Made by a program: the position numbers and the translations under genes. A DNA stretch of 64,000 nucleotides from Brachionus manjavacas (lineage: Eukaryota > Rotifera > Eurotatoria > Ploima > Brachionidae). The stretch is taken from NCBI GenBank assembly GCA_019054805.1, contig JAHQIY010000007.1:1865501-1929500 (forward strand). Direction: 5' to 3'. Shown here one piece after another: positions 46,401-57,338 of this stretch. Numbering within the stretch: the first letter of the stretch is position 1; each line of letters opens with the position of its first letter. Below the pieces are notes generated by a model. It saw only the letters and a list, made by a program, of their open reading frames with translations. It was not told the origin of the DNA and did no database searches.

Positions 46401-49400
46401 AATTCCGGATCGATACCCGAACTTTGCTTTTTCAGAATGGACAGAGTGTCGTATGACACTCTTAATCTGTTCATACAACTTGATATCAAGTCAGCATGGA
46501 TTAAAGATTGCTCATTTCTAAGTTTTGGTCCCAAATGAATGTAAATGTCTTTCAAAAGCAATATAGCTTTTTCAACAATGTCCTCATTAGCAAAAGTGAC
46601 TATCTTTGAAAAAATAATTATTTTTGTTTTCAAGATTATTTTCTTTATTTACTTTCCATAAGTAATCGAGGCCAACCAGATCAAGATTTTCTGTGTAAAC
46701 GTAATTTCTTTTTTGAATAAAAAAGTTGTTTTTCAAATTTACATAGCGGAAGAATCGCTCGAAACATTTGATTCCACTGTCAGTGAGTAGCTTTGGGTCT
46801 AATCTAGTAATGTAATTAACAAAAAATTTTTTATTCATATCAGGTTCCATGTCAGGATCATCAGTCATTAATTTAGAAAACCACTTAAAACATATTTCCA
46901 TATCCGACTCAAACACACTATTTTGCGCTAAACATTTCCAAATTATTTCGGCCTGAGCAGAACAAAGCAACAATTGCCCTTCCTTGAGCAAATATCTATT
47001 TGATTAGAAAATTTTTTAAAAATTTAATAAAAATTCTAAAACAAAATCTTACTTTAAAAAATTTAGACGCTCTTGAATTTGGGTAGTGTGATTAAATCGA
47101 CCATCAGTTAAAATCAAATCTGCATTTACAGTCTCATAAGATTTTTCTTAAAAATAAATTAATAATTTTGGTAATTAAATTTAGGGAAAAGCTTTAAAAA
47201 TAATTTTAAAAAATATCTAAAATTTAATAAATAAAAAAAAGTTTAACTTTTAAATTTGTTTGAATGTGTGTTTTTTTTGTTCAAAAATAAGCTAATATAA
47301 AAATAAAGCGTTAGAAAGCAAAATAAAAAGTTAAAATTTTAATTTTAATTAGCGCAAGTCAACTAATATTTATAATGTATTTTTAATTATACTCTTTTTA
47401 GTTATTTTTTTCAAAATGTAACATTTTTTTAAAATTTTTCCTATGAGGCACAAATCAATAAGCAATAATAATTAAAGTTGAACGAAGAGAAGTGTAAGGT
47501 GATGCATTGCGGTCCAAACAATCCGAAATTCAATTAAAAAATTAGAAACATGAATCTTTTGGAAACAGAGACTGAGCTTGATCTAGGTATAATTATATCG
47601 AACAACCTAAAATGGTCTAAACAAGCTAACGCAGCTGCAAATAGAGAAAATTCCATACTGGGTTCAGGTATGGAGACCTTATTTAAAAAAAGACATTAAG
47701 GTGCTTGAGTCCGTGCAAAGAAGAGCTACAAAACTTGTTCCGGAATTAAAAAGATTAGATTACAACCAAAGACTAACGGCATTGAATTTGACCATTTTAG
47801 AGAAAAGATAACCAAGAGGTGATTTGATTGAAATGTTTAAAATAATCAATGAACTGGACAAAATTAACTGGTATGTACCATTAAAGTTCAAGAACAAGCA
47901 CGAAAACATATTCCGTCCTTCCCCTAGACTTCATGAGTTTGTTATGGAGAACAACTGGTGAAAAATTGTGAACAAAGATACAATTTCTTTAGCAATAGAG
48001 AAGTGAATGTATGAAACAATCTAGATAAAGATATTATAAATTCAAATTCTATTAAAGTTTTCAAAAACAAAATTGACAAAATTGATTTGATCGAGCTATT
48101 ATGATGAGATTAAACCCTCATTTCATGTGCATAGCACAATAGTTATTTATTTATTATTATTATTAATTACAATAAAAAAATCAAATTTTTGATTTTATTT
48201 AGTAATACATTTTTGTAATTTGTTTTTATACTAGTAATTTTTTTATTTTAAAATAATTAAATAGGAGTTTAGTTTCTTCATTTCTAGGTGAAAAAATTTC
48301 AGAATTAAAAAAAAAATTTATTTCATTTAAAAAAAACAAGTCTGAAAATTTATATAATTCTTTTTTTTGCTCATAACTAAAAAGTATTCTGATCAAATTT
48401 GCAATTACTCTGAAGAAAAATTACTGATTTTTTGAAGAATTTTTTTTTTAATGAGACAAACTTACTAAAAATTTAATAAAAGCTCAAAGATTAGTATTTA
48501 AAAATTTTTTAGCATGACTTTTAATCAATATTTTTAATCTTTAATAGTTTAATTTCCTGATTAAATTTATTAATTGAAAATATTTTCTTTTAATCGAACT
48601 ATCAAACCGAAAAAGTTAGAATTCGCAAAAATTTAAGAAAATAATTTTTGGGAATAGGAAAATAATAGTAAATCTTTTTTAAAAATCATCTGTTATAATA
48701 ATTTTAAAAAATCGAAATTAATTTTTCATTTGAATTTTTAATTTTGTTTTTAAAAAACTGGAATTGATATTAGAAAGTTAATTTTTAAAGATTTTCGGAT
48801 AACATTTCAAGTCATGATTTATCTCTAGTGCTCACTTAGAATCGATTAATTTTAAACTAAATGCCAAGTTTTTAAATTTGAATAAAAATACTTAACATAT
48901 AGTCAATTTTTCAAAAATTGATAAATTTTTTAAATTATTTTTATTTTATGAGTAAAAAATTACCTTGATTGACGAATTTTCTGAAAGAATCGTAGTACTC
49001 AGCTAGATTATTTGTAATCATGTCGACAAGCGAATATTCTTTTTGTAGTTTAGTGATTATTTCAGGCCTTGTGTAGCAGGTATTATTTTGTATTTGGGAC
49101 GAAAGGTTAACTTGGTTGTTTCCGAACATTCCGCTGCTATTCGAACTATTAACTGAGTAGCCAGCAAACTTATTAGGTGGGTAGGTTCCAGTGATGAGCT
49201 CTGAATACTGCTGCAAAATCTCCCGAATTTGTCTAAGACTAACAATGACCCATTTGTTCTCTTTGAGCTGATCGATGCATTTTTCCAAGTACTTTAATTT
49301 TTGTGCCTCCTTGTCAGACGAGCAACTATAGTCCAATATTTTGACATGTGCCGATACAGCTTGGTCAATAATTTCGGTCGGTGCGTCCTCGCTGTGAGAC

Positions 49401-52028
49401 AAATTCCACAACAAGTCCAAAACTTTATTGGCCATGACACCCTCTTTATCGTCCTCGGACAGCGACCTGATCAAGTCGAGCAATTTTTCGCGCTGCTTTT
49501 TTGTCGCATTTGTCCAGCTTTTTTGAAAACAACTAAACAAATGATCTAACTGTTCGGGCGAAAAGTCCCACGCTAATTTGCTCAGCAAATCGTGAACATT
49601 TTTTTCTATGGCATCATGTTTGCCAAGCTGTGACTCCCAAATTTTGTCTAAATCTTTCAAAGTAAGCGCTTTTTCCTTGATTAAAAAGCGCAAAATTTTT
49701 TCCAATTTTTCCACATACTGGGGTTGGTGCATACAGTCCCGCAAAACAATGTCCAATACATCGTTTTCCTGGATCCATGTAGCCATTCTTTCCGAAGTCA
49801 GCCACTCTTCGTCATGTCCTTCCGAGCGACTTGTACAAGACGAGCTGGATACCGACGAGGTTCCCATTTGAATGTTGTACGTAATATTGGATATTACTTT
49901 ATTTACTTCGTTTAGGGCGTTCATTTTTCCATTAAATGATGCAAATTTTAGAATTCGAAGAATGGTTTTGAGGCGCAGTATTTCCAAATTTCGGCACAAA
50001 TCTTGCTGGTCTTTGATTCTGGTTGCCAAAAGCTTAAGCCATTTTATCACTGATGAAATCGAGTCATTTTTATTTTCTGATTTACACTCTTTTGCTATGT
50101 CCTCATCACTTAATTTTTCGAAAAATTTCGGAACTATGTCAATTATTGGCAAAAAGTATTTTCTAATTGTGTACGGAGTGAGAAATTCATAGCACAAACC
50201 AAATGGTCTTTAAAAGGAAACAATCCATCAATTTAATTTTTAGATTTAATTTTTTAAACAATTAATTGTTTAAAATTTAAATTAAATTTTAATTTTATTT
50301 AAAGAATTTTCCTCTTTTTCAAATAAATTGTTCTTACTTTAACAATGCTGCTATAACCTGAATGCTCAATTTGGTATTATTTGTAAATCGTTCCAAGAGT
50401 AAATCGAATCCATTTAATTCTCCAAAATAATTTAGAAAATCAACCAGCCACCCCTAGATAATTAGAATTAAAATAATTTTTTTTTAAATTCACTCGAATT
50501 TACACATGGTGATTTGACAAAGGATTTTGCATAAGTAGTGGTAGTGGTCACTGTGTTTGCTTTGTCTATTCTGGTTTTATCTCCGATCGTGCTGAATTTT
50601 TTGGCATCTTTTTTTGATTTTGCTTGTTTTGTTTGGCTATTTTGATCTTGCTCTGGCTCTTCTAGTGACACAGGATTTGAATTTTTTATGTAATCACTAA
50701 TTTCTTTTTGCTTCCTCAATTGCAGGCTATCATTATCTTCATCTAAATCGACTAGATTATTTTTATTCGTTCGAATGCCCATTGAATTGGGGCTGTCTAT
50801 GTCTACATTGTTTTTATCATCAATGTCGCTGTCATACGGCGAATAGACACTGGAGTTGTCGTTTTTGGCTTTTATTTGGTCAATTATTTCGTCTAGTTCT
50901 TCGTTCTCGGGACTGTGCGGTGTGTCGTTTTGCAGATCCTTTTCAAGCTCGTTCAAATCGATTTCTTCGTCTTCGCCATCCTCTGCTTCAATTTGATCCT
51001 CGTCTTCTACATCAGCATCGGCATTAACGTCATCCTCTTCTTCCTCTTCAGACTTTTCATCTAGTCTTGACTCTGATTCCTAAATTTTTCAAAATTTACA
51101 TTTTTTTTTCAAATTTAGATAAAAAAAATTCTAAAATGTTTAATTATTTTATTTCAATTAAAATTTTAAAAATGTTTGCACAATTTTTTCACTTACATTG
51201 CCAAAATCGTCCTTAATAATCGATTGAATTAGCTTTTCCTGTTCGCTATTGCAAATTTTTTCCGAATTCAAGTCCCTTTCGTTGGCTTCGTCGATAAAAT
51301 CGTCTTGATCGGCTTTAGGCGATTCATTTTGACCGGAAAATGTAATAACTCGCTTGGGCTTTTTTAAAAATCTCTTTTGACTCGATTTGGAATCTTCCGG
51401 TTGTGGAAGAATATTACGAGTAAAATTTACTTTAACATTCAATTCAGGGGATCGAATCGAATTTATTTTGTGATATCTGAAAAGAAGAAAGAATTTCTTG
51501 TTAGCATTGAAGCTTAGCTGAGTCTTACTTGCACTGAGGATTAAAAATTAGGGCTAACAAGTCTAAAAGAGGAAACCAATCTTCCAACATTTTTAATGAG
51601 CACAATTCAATTGCTTTTAAAGTGTTGTTGTAAATGTGTTTCTAGAGAAAAGGTGACTTGAAAAAAGAATGGCAAGGATTGGATAAAGTTACATATATGT
51701 CATATTTCCAAGTGGTGACAGCATCATCAGTAAAAATTCGGACAAACGAGATTGTGAGACCGTCGCGGAAAAATCTTTGACAAGGTTCGCTTTGGGTGTC
51801 TAATTTTAAGCGGCATAGATCAATCGCGGCATCCAGCAAATTCTCAAGCTCGCTCTTTGGCATCACAGGAACAATCCATCTGGGCCTGGCCAGCATCTCG
51901 TCCAGTTTTTGCAGCTCATCTAGCGGAAAAAAAGCTTTTTCAATTTCCTCTTGTGTCTGCTTAGTCTTATCCAAGTCTGGCTCATTTTGGGAACAATCAA
52001 GCGATTGATTCGTGTTTACATTGGACAT
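34437..52028 (-). CDS. USP9X: Ubiquitin carboxyl-terminal hydrolase USP9X/fat facets orthologue, 14 exons
   Basis: Cysteine protease that removes ubiquitin from protein substrates. Exons (minus strand): 52028-51693, 51641-51529, 51476-51197, 51079-50504, 50453-50338, 50207-48964, 47146-47053, 46995-46653, 46603-46269, 44012-40412, 40357-40266, 36231-36090, 36041-34629 and 34577-34437. All junctions are GT..AG and the joined frame is 8,826 nt (2,941 residues plus TAA) with no interruption. Order: conserved N-terminus ([11 protein letters not shown]), an acidic insert (about 160-425), helical-repeat region (about 436-1140), ubiquitin-like domain (about 1150-1235), USP catalytic domain with Cys1883 (NAGATCYMN) and His2183 (GGHYYSF), zinc-ligand CxxC pairs, and a helical C-terminus ending in an acidic tail. 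Human USP9X is about 2,550 residues; the extra length is mostly the insert. The introns are 48-130 nt, except three of 1,817, 2,256 and 4,034 nt. Confidence 0.96.
36915..37375 (+). mobile_element. LINE family E 3' fragment in USP9X intron 11
   Basis: Encodes [20 protein letters not shown] and [18 protein letters not shown] in line with the family E element at 53.6-57.4 kb, then decays. The 3' UTR keeps the GTGTGC..GCACAC stem-loop (37304-37322) and ends in ACTACTACTTCTA. Confidence 0.85.
37905..37960 (+). mobile_element. LINE family A 3' terminus
   Basis: AAGCTCTAGCTCGGTACAGA followed by an AAATAAATAAATAA tail. Confidence 0.65.
38008..38412 (-). repeat. Tandem pair of LINE family A tails
   Basis: Two direct copies of about 205-218 bp (38008-38205 and 38213-38412), each a reverse-oriented A terminus starting TATATCTGTA..AGCTC..CTTCAGATTA. 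They share a nearly identical 50-bp end with AAAAGTAGATAAATATT. This looks like a segmental duplication of one insertion. It lies 230-630 bp upstream of the homeobox start codon. Confidence 0.7.
38642..39334 (+). CDS. TALE-class homeobox transcription factor, intronless, nested in USP9X intron 11
   Basis: 230 residues from ATG 38642 to TAA. Residues 1-110 are rich in S, Y, N and Q with repeated YYS/YYP runs, like a disordered activation domain. The homeodomain spans about 132-194, with basic KRSQRKQ at the start and the three-residue loop extension Pro-Tyr-Pro at 158-160 that defines the TALE class. The recognition helix contains WFSNRRNR (Trp182, Phe183, Asn185, Arg187). Homeodomain position 50 is Ser184, whereas TALE proteins usually have Ile, Gly or Ala. 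No MEIS or PBC partner domain is seen. It is a nuclear DNA-binding protein. It could belong to the spiralian-specific expanded TALE (SPILE) group; that is inference. An AATAAA lies at 39428-39433, about 95 nt past the stop. Confidence 0.9.
   Translation: MNQGTNQFNQSFSEENNQGYPFYTQGSSWYNYSANNSQYSNQFSLPSVTTSSPQSSNSYYSPENSYYSYYSQYYPYPSYCNNYYTNSFSYSTSDNSSTTDSSDFSYSNESLKVSTLENNFLLSPEKNINTKRSQRKQLLPDSAVDIMNEWFDDHFNNPYPTLEEKERMAKQGGITVKQVTAWFSNRRNRSQNTKPKRIRRAIEQEMNTMINEFAYNPNKTEIIQKLKTLF
39428..39433 (+). terminator. Poly(A) signal AATAAA of the homeobox gene
   Basis: Canonical hexamer about 95 nt after the stop codon. Hexamers of this kind are frequent by chance in AT-rich DNA, so this call rests on position. 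Confidence 0.45.
39873..39960 (-). mobile_element. LINE family C 3' terminus
   Basis: On the minus strand it reads GGAGCTACCATAGG.GACCTCCTAG..CC.CCTCCTCAAGCT and ends in a TATTATTATT tail, matching 14860-14950. Confidence 0.7.
40412..44012 (-). CDS. USP9X: USP9X exon 10: ubiquitin-like and catalytic domains
   Basis: Single 3.6-kb exon (residues 1146-2346). The ubiquitin-like domain with [11 protein letters not shown] comes first, followed by a Ser-rich linker and helices. The USP domain starts at [20 protein letters not shown] (catalytic Cys at 41801-41803). Zinc-binding cysteines lie in ICKGC and YHCEKC, and the His box GGHYYSF has its His at 40901-40903. FDDNDVSEF supplies the third catalytic residue. 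All catalytic positions are intact, so an active deubiquitinase is expected. Confidence 0.95.
44013..46268 (-). other. USP9X intron 9 (2.3 kb)
   Basis: AT-rich; no gene or repeat seen. The host frame joins as PPLSR to ASKGK across it. Confidence 0.8.
47147..48963 (-). other. USP9X intron 6 (1.8 kb)
   Basis: Joins FVNQ to EKSYETVN. It contains an antisense CR1-like LINE relic (listed separately). Confidence 0.8.
47470..48135 (+). mobile_element. Decayed CR1-like LINE 3' fragment in USP9X intron 6
   Basis: Recognisable pieces are [36 protein letters not shown] and [20 protein letters not shown], then [16 protein letters not shown] and [13 protein letters not shown]. Stops and an internal deletion (between the ANRE and VWRPY blocks) mark it as dead. 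It is antisense to USP9X and ends near 48135 in a TTATTATTATTA tail. Confidence 0.85.
48964..50207 (-). CDS. USP9X: USP9X exon 6: helical-repeat (armadillo-like) region
   Basis: Residues about 474-888. Strong identity to the vertebrate protein, for example [51 protein letters not shown] and [14 protein letters not shown]. It forms part of the long helical scaffold preceding the catalytic domain. Confidence 0.93.
50504..51476 (-). CDS. USP9X: USP9X exons 3-4: acidic low-complexity insert
   Basis: Exons 51476-51197 and 51079-50504 (residues about 150-435) replace a short loop in the vertebrate protein with about 270 residues rich in D, E, S, N and K, including long acidic runs and basic patches (SKKDAKKF). 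The frame is open and in phase with exons 2 and 5, where homology resumes at [16 protein letters not shown]. It is likely disordered. Its function is unknown. Confidence 0.85.
51693..52028 (-). CDS. USP9X: USP9X exon 1 (start codon)
   Basis: Residues 1-112, starting at ATG 52028. The first 35 residues are disordered. From [15 protein letters not shown] through [15 protein letters not shown] it follows the known USP9X N-terminus closely, which fixes the start and orientation. It ends in phase 0 before GTAACT. Confidence 0.93.
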
Positions 52029-53615
52029 TATTTAAAACTTTTAAACAAAAATTTAAATTAAGACAGAGGAAATTATAGAAATTTAGAACGAAAAATAGAG
52101 TTAAATAAATTTCAAAAGAGTAAGATGATGAATGGTGATTTTGAAATTTGTGTATAATTTAACATAGCTGATGCTTAAGAGCTTTATAATGTTCATTTTT
52201 GAATTTTTCTTAAAAATTTATAATTTGAATGTGATCGGGCTCAAATTACTGTGGGTGTTCAATTGGATAAAGCTAATATGTGTATTATAAACGTTGATTT
52301 TTTGGAACATTTTCTCTATCACGTCTTTTTTTTATTCAAGATTTGAAAATTATTTTTAAATAAATTAAAAAATATTAATAAAATAATAATAATTGAGTTG
52401 TTTTCTTTCCATATATTAGTATTTGGATATTATCACAGCAGCAGCATACAGCAGCATACAACGAAAATCAGCATCGATAGGGAGAAATATGCAAAAATAA
52501 AACACAAAAAGAAATGCAAATAATAAATGATCAAAATATTTTCATGAATATTTTTAAAAAAAATCACCAAATTATGAACAAAAAACAAAAATAAATTGTC
52601 ACGGAATTAATTTTAGATTTAGAGAATTTCTAGCAATTTCTTTGTTGTCTTGATTCAAAGATAAATTGAATCTTCAGTGCCAATAATTGCATTTTTAAAG
52701 ATCAATTTATAAATTTTTTTGTTCTTCGTTTTGTCTTTATTTTAATTATTTTGTGCATTTAGGAAAAATTTTTATTGCAAAAATTTTCAAAATAAATGTC
52801 GCTTTTCAATTATAATTTTTTACTAATATAATTTTTTTTTATAAATATATCTGTTTACATTTAAAAAAATTAGAATTTTTTAAAATAAAATTTAAAAAAA
52901 ATTACTTAGTATAAAAAGTAGATATCTAAATATATAATTGACTTTGTTTTTAAATTTTTGTACGATTTTAATTTTTTCAAATCAATTAAAATTAAGTTAA
53001 GTTAGTGATGAACTTAATTGTTTCTAATGAAAATCTCGAAAAAAATGTAAATTTTTTCATATCATTTTTATTTTGCCTGGTTTTGTTTAAATCCATACAT
53101 CTAATAATTTAATAAAAAATTTCCTACGACTTACTTGGAACTAAATAAGGACTAACGAAAGATTAAATTTCCATTTTAAGTGTGTTCGAAATATTAAAAA
53201 AAATTTATTATAAATAACTAAAAAAAGATAGAAAAATTGAATTGCTAAATTTTAAATTTTAGAAACTTAATGAGGTTGTTCTAAATATTTAAAAAAATTA
53301 AATTTATTAATTAAATATAATGTTTATTAAAATTAAGTTCTGGTGAATAGCTGGCAAAATTTTGATTCCTAAACACAAGAAACAGGACCGAACAAATATA
53401 AAATAAATACTAAATCAAAATATATCTTAATTTAAAAAATGCTTTTAAAAAAGACTAAATAATTCTGTTTTTTTGATTTTGTATCAATTGACATGTTAAA
53501 GATTACAGAAGTTCAAAATTTTATTAATTGTCAAATAAGATAATGTCAAAAATACTCCAGTGAGTTCAAAAAATTGAAAAAATCAACTTTATAAGAGAAC
53601 AAATAATAGAAATTC
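52029..53615. other. USP9X upstream region
   Basis: AT-rich with no gene seen. A small direct repeat, CAGCAGCATACAGCAGCATA, lies at 52438-52459. No convincing core promoter element could be picked out. Confidence 0.4.
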
Positions 53616-53683
53616 TTTTCTTTTAGTAGTAGTAGTAGTTTTGACTGTAGCTGGCTAGCCAGCGAGTGTGCTGATAAGGCACA

Positions 53684-56653
53684 CTATGACAGCTGATGTG
53701 ATTGATTGCTGCTCATCCAGCAATCAATGCCTGCTTTAAAGCTGTTAACATTAGGGGCTTCAACTAATTGATTTGGCAGTGAGTTCCATATGTTAGCGGT
53801 TCTGTTGAAAAAAGTTATCTCTATGATGGAGCCTCGAAATTTCTTTGTGATATTTGAAGCAGTGACCTCTTCCTTGGATTTTGGTGACATTAAAATTGTT
53901 GCTTTTTTCAACCAATTCTATTCCATGCATGAACTTGTATAATTGAATTAAATCACCTCTTTTTCTTCTTTCCACCAGATTTGGAATGTTTAAAGCCTTC
54001 AATCTGCTTTCATACGGTTTGTTTCTAATTGAAGAAACAAATTTCGTAGCTCTGCGTTGAATCCTCTCAAGATTCTCACAATCCGACTTAAGAAATGGAG
54101 ACCATACAGGCACAGCAAATTCCAAAAGAGGACGAACAAAAGTTAAATACAATGATCTAAATAACTTACAATCAAAACGAGCGAATGATTTCCTGATGCG
54201 ACCCAACATTTGATTTGCTTTGTTTGTAGCCTCTATCACTTGATTTTTCCATTTGAGATTTGTATTGAAGATAACTCCAAGATCTCTTTCGGTTTCAGAC
54301 GTTGATAACTGTTTACCATTAATAAAATAAGTGAATTCTTTGTTTTTATGACCATAATGCATAACCACACATTTTGATGTGTTGAAGAGAAGAAGCCAAT
54401 CTTGAGTCCACTTGAAAATTAAATCTAAATCTGATTGAAGTTTCACTGCGCTTATTTCTGATACCGTTTGCGAGAATATTTTTGTATCATCTGCATACAT
54501 TTTGACAATATTCTCTATTCCTTTTGGTAGATCATTGATATACAAAACGAACAAAAGTGGACCAATCACTGATCCTTGTGGTACACCGCTAAAAATCTCA
54601 ACCCAATCCGACAAAATTTCACCTTGAACAACTCGTTGTCTTCTATTTTTCAAGAAAGCTTCAATCCATTTTAGTGTCAGACCATCAAAGCCATACGCTT
54701 TCAATTTAGCTATTAGTCGTCTGTGCGGAACAGTATCAAATGCTATGGCAAAATCTAGCAGAATTACATCAACAGGAATACTTTTGTCTAGACTCATTGA
54801 GATGAAATCTAGAGTTTCCATAAGATTAGATGTACATGACTTTTTCCTGACAAATCCATGCTGTTCTTTAGATATAATATTGTTCTTATAAAGATAGTCT
54901 TCCATTTTAGTTCTTATTATGCTTTCCATTATTTTGCACGGAATTGAAGTTAAAGACACGGGACGATAATTGCTGGCCGTTGATTTATCACCTTTTTTAA
55001 ACAATGGAGTAATATTTGCTGATCTGAATTGTATTGGAAGCTGACTATTGGATAAAGACTTTCTGAAAATTAAAGTTAAAGGAACAGTAAAGGCTTCTGC
55101 ACATTTTTTTAGCAATAGCGGATGAAGCTTGTCTACACCACATGATTTATTTTGATTAAGGTCTTGTAATTTTTTATAAACCAATTCATTACTAATATCA
55201 TTTGGTTCAATGTCAACATATTCTGAACAGTTTTCATTTAGTTCAGCTACAAAAGGTGGAAGCTCCCCATCTTGTTCAATAACAAAAACATCTTGAAAAC
55301 ATTTATTTAGTAGATTTGATATCTCTTTCGGTTCTTGCGTTAATTCATTGTTTGACTTCTTTAATACTTTGATTGATTCTCTGATTACTTGTTGATCATT
55401 TAGATATTTGTATAATAATTTTGGATTCTTCTTAGCTTTATCCACTAAATTTTGTTCATAAGTTAGTCTGGCTCTTTTTATTTCCGAAGAAACTAATTTA
55501 CAGATACTTTTGTAATCATTATAAAGATTCATATCCTTCCAGTTACATGAACAGTTCCTGTATCTAAGATTTTTCTTATTCCTAATTAAGATCTTGAGAT
55601 CATCTTTTATCCAAGGTTTTGAGATACTTTTCTTTTTAGAGCCATCTGTCACTGGAATGAATCGATTACTAGCTTCACTGACATAGAAAATAAACTCATT
55701 GTACATTTCCTGAATATTTAAATTCTCAAATAAGTGCACCCAATCAATATTTGATAAAAAATCAGAATTTTTTCAAAGTCAGCTTTACTATAAAGAAATT
55801 TTTCAATAATATATGATTCCTTACTAACCTTGTTTTTGAGAACAAAATTGAAAAAGATGACCAGATGTCCTTTATTAATGTTACCAAGCACAAATTTTGT
55901 ATCGATTGCATACACACTGCCAGACTGAGTCGTGAAAATCAAATCCAAAGTGTTGACAGCTTTTTCGTTTGACATTTGAAATGTTGGAACATTTACATGC
56001 TGATATAAAAAAGTGTCGCTTAGCGTCTCGCTGAATTTATGTTCGATGCCATTTTCGTTTAAGATTTCTGAAACACAGCCATTTGACCAGATGATCGATG
56101 GAAAGTTAAAATCACCCATTATTAGAATATCCTTAAAACCTCTTTCATCCACATAGTCTTTAGCATGTTTGAAGACTAAATCAAAATCGTTCAAATCAAC
56201 AAAATCGTTTGGCCTATAAAGACAGCCAACTAAATACTTTTCACAGTTAAAGTTAACAACTACCCAAATTTGTTCTATTTTACTTAAATTAAAACCTGCA
56301 TCATTTAATTCAAATGAATCGATATTTTCATCAATGTAGAGACATACACCCCCGCCTCTGCGTCCATCACTTCTGTCCTTTCTGTACAAATTGTATCCTT
56401 TAATGTTTGCATTTGAGTTGCTCTTAAACCAAGTCTCACTAACTGCCACAATTTGTGGACTATATGTTTCAATAACAACACTGAATTCATCGAGTTTATT
56501 GTCCAAAGAAGTAGCATTTAAATACATACATTTTAAAGATTCGAGATTATCCACACGTGATGACGCTTTTGATGAACTATTATTGCTTCTTGAATTTGAC
56601 GATCTGATTTCCACGGATGCCATATCGAAAGGGCGAGTCTTGTGAAAGACCAT
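53684..56653 (-). pseudogene. LINE E ORF2: endonuclease-reverse transcriptase with two frameshifts
   Basis: Starts at ATG 56653. Endonuclease motifs are VSETWF, GGGVCLYI, LIMGDFNFPSI and TLDLIFT; the usual SDH box reads KGH, a probable loss. A 1-nt shift in an A/T run near 55765 separates it from the 648-residue RT frame (55739-53793). That frame has FKKGDKSTASNYRPVSLTS, EQHGFVRKKSCTSNLME, LDFAIAFDTVPH, SGVPQGSVIGPLLFVLYIND, MYADDTKIF and the C-terminal RPLLEFAVPVWSPF and RRATKFVSS blocks. A second shift in a T run near 53820 separates the last part, [15 protein letters not shown], which ends at 53684. Confidence 0.88.
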
Positions 56654-57338
56654 TATTCGCTTCGTTTCTTTGTTTCCTCAATTCATAGTCTAAAGCTCTT
56701 TCGGTTTCAGTCAAATCTGGACTAAGATAAATAGATTTGAAATTATTTGAATCTCGCAACTTTTTGGCTGCTAGGAGTAGTGGATTTCTGTTTGCTTCTT
56801 CTTTGAGTTCTACTAGAATTGGGCCTGGTTTACTTTGGTCTTTCGATCTCAAGCGTCTTGAACACGCTGGCTTGACATCACCTTTTCCAATAGTGGTCAA
56901 AATTTGTTTGATTTTTTCTTCATCTTCTGCCCTCCTGTCTGTTAGAATCTCTTTCTTTGATTCTGGCACACCATAAATGATCACTTTTTTTTTACTTTTG
57001 ATTCTTTCATTCATTTCGCTGATGGTTGCATTTGCTACAGCTATCTGATCGGCTGGTTTTTTTGCATTTTTTGTCCCTTGTTTTACAACTTGAACCCACT
57101 GACTACTGATGTTGGATGAGTTTGCTGTTTTATTTGCTGCTGCCAATTCAGATTTCAGTTTGTTTATTTCAATGTCTTTCTCGATTTCTCTTTCCTCTAG
57201 ATGTTTCACATGATTTGAAAGCTCCAGGACGAATTTCGAAATATTACCGCACCATTCATGCAAAGTTTTTGAATGCCCAGATACGGTACCCTGTCCAAAC
57301 GTTGGCCAGTTTGTTTCAAGCAAAAAATTTGAGTCCAT
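56580..57338 (-). CDS. LINE E ORF1 protein (coiled coil plus nucleic-acid-binding domain)
   Basis: Intact 252-residue frame from ATG 57338. A coiled-coil stretch (about residues 35-70, LEEREIEKDIEINKLKSELA) is followed by a Lys-rich linker. A domain with KKVIIYGVPESKK, SRRLRSKDQSKPGPILVEL and KSIYLSPDLTETERALDYEL comes next, reminiscent of the RRM and C-terminal domains of LINE ORF1 proteins. It should bind element RNA. It overlaps the start of ORF2 by 74 nt in another frame. Confidence 0.8.
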   Translation of the reverse strand: MDSNFLLETNWPTFGQGTVSGHSKTLHEWCGNISKFVLELSNHVKHLEEREIEKDIEINKLKSELAAANKTANSSNISSQWVQVVKQGTKNAKKPADQIAVANATISEMNERIKSKKKVIIYGVPESKKEILTDRRAEDEEKIKQILTTIGKGDVKPACSRRLRSKDQSKPGPILVELKEEANRNPLLLAAKKLRDSNNFKSIYLSPDLTETERALDYELRKQRNEANNGLSQDSPFRYGIRGNQIVKFKKQ

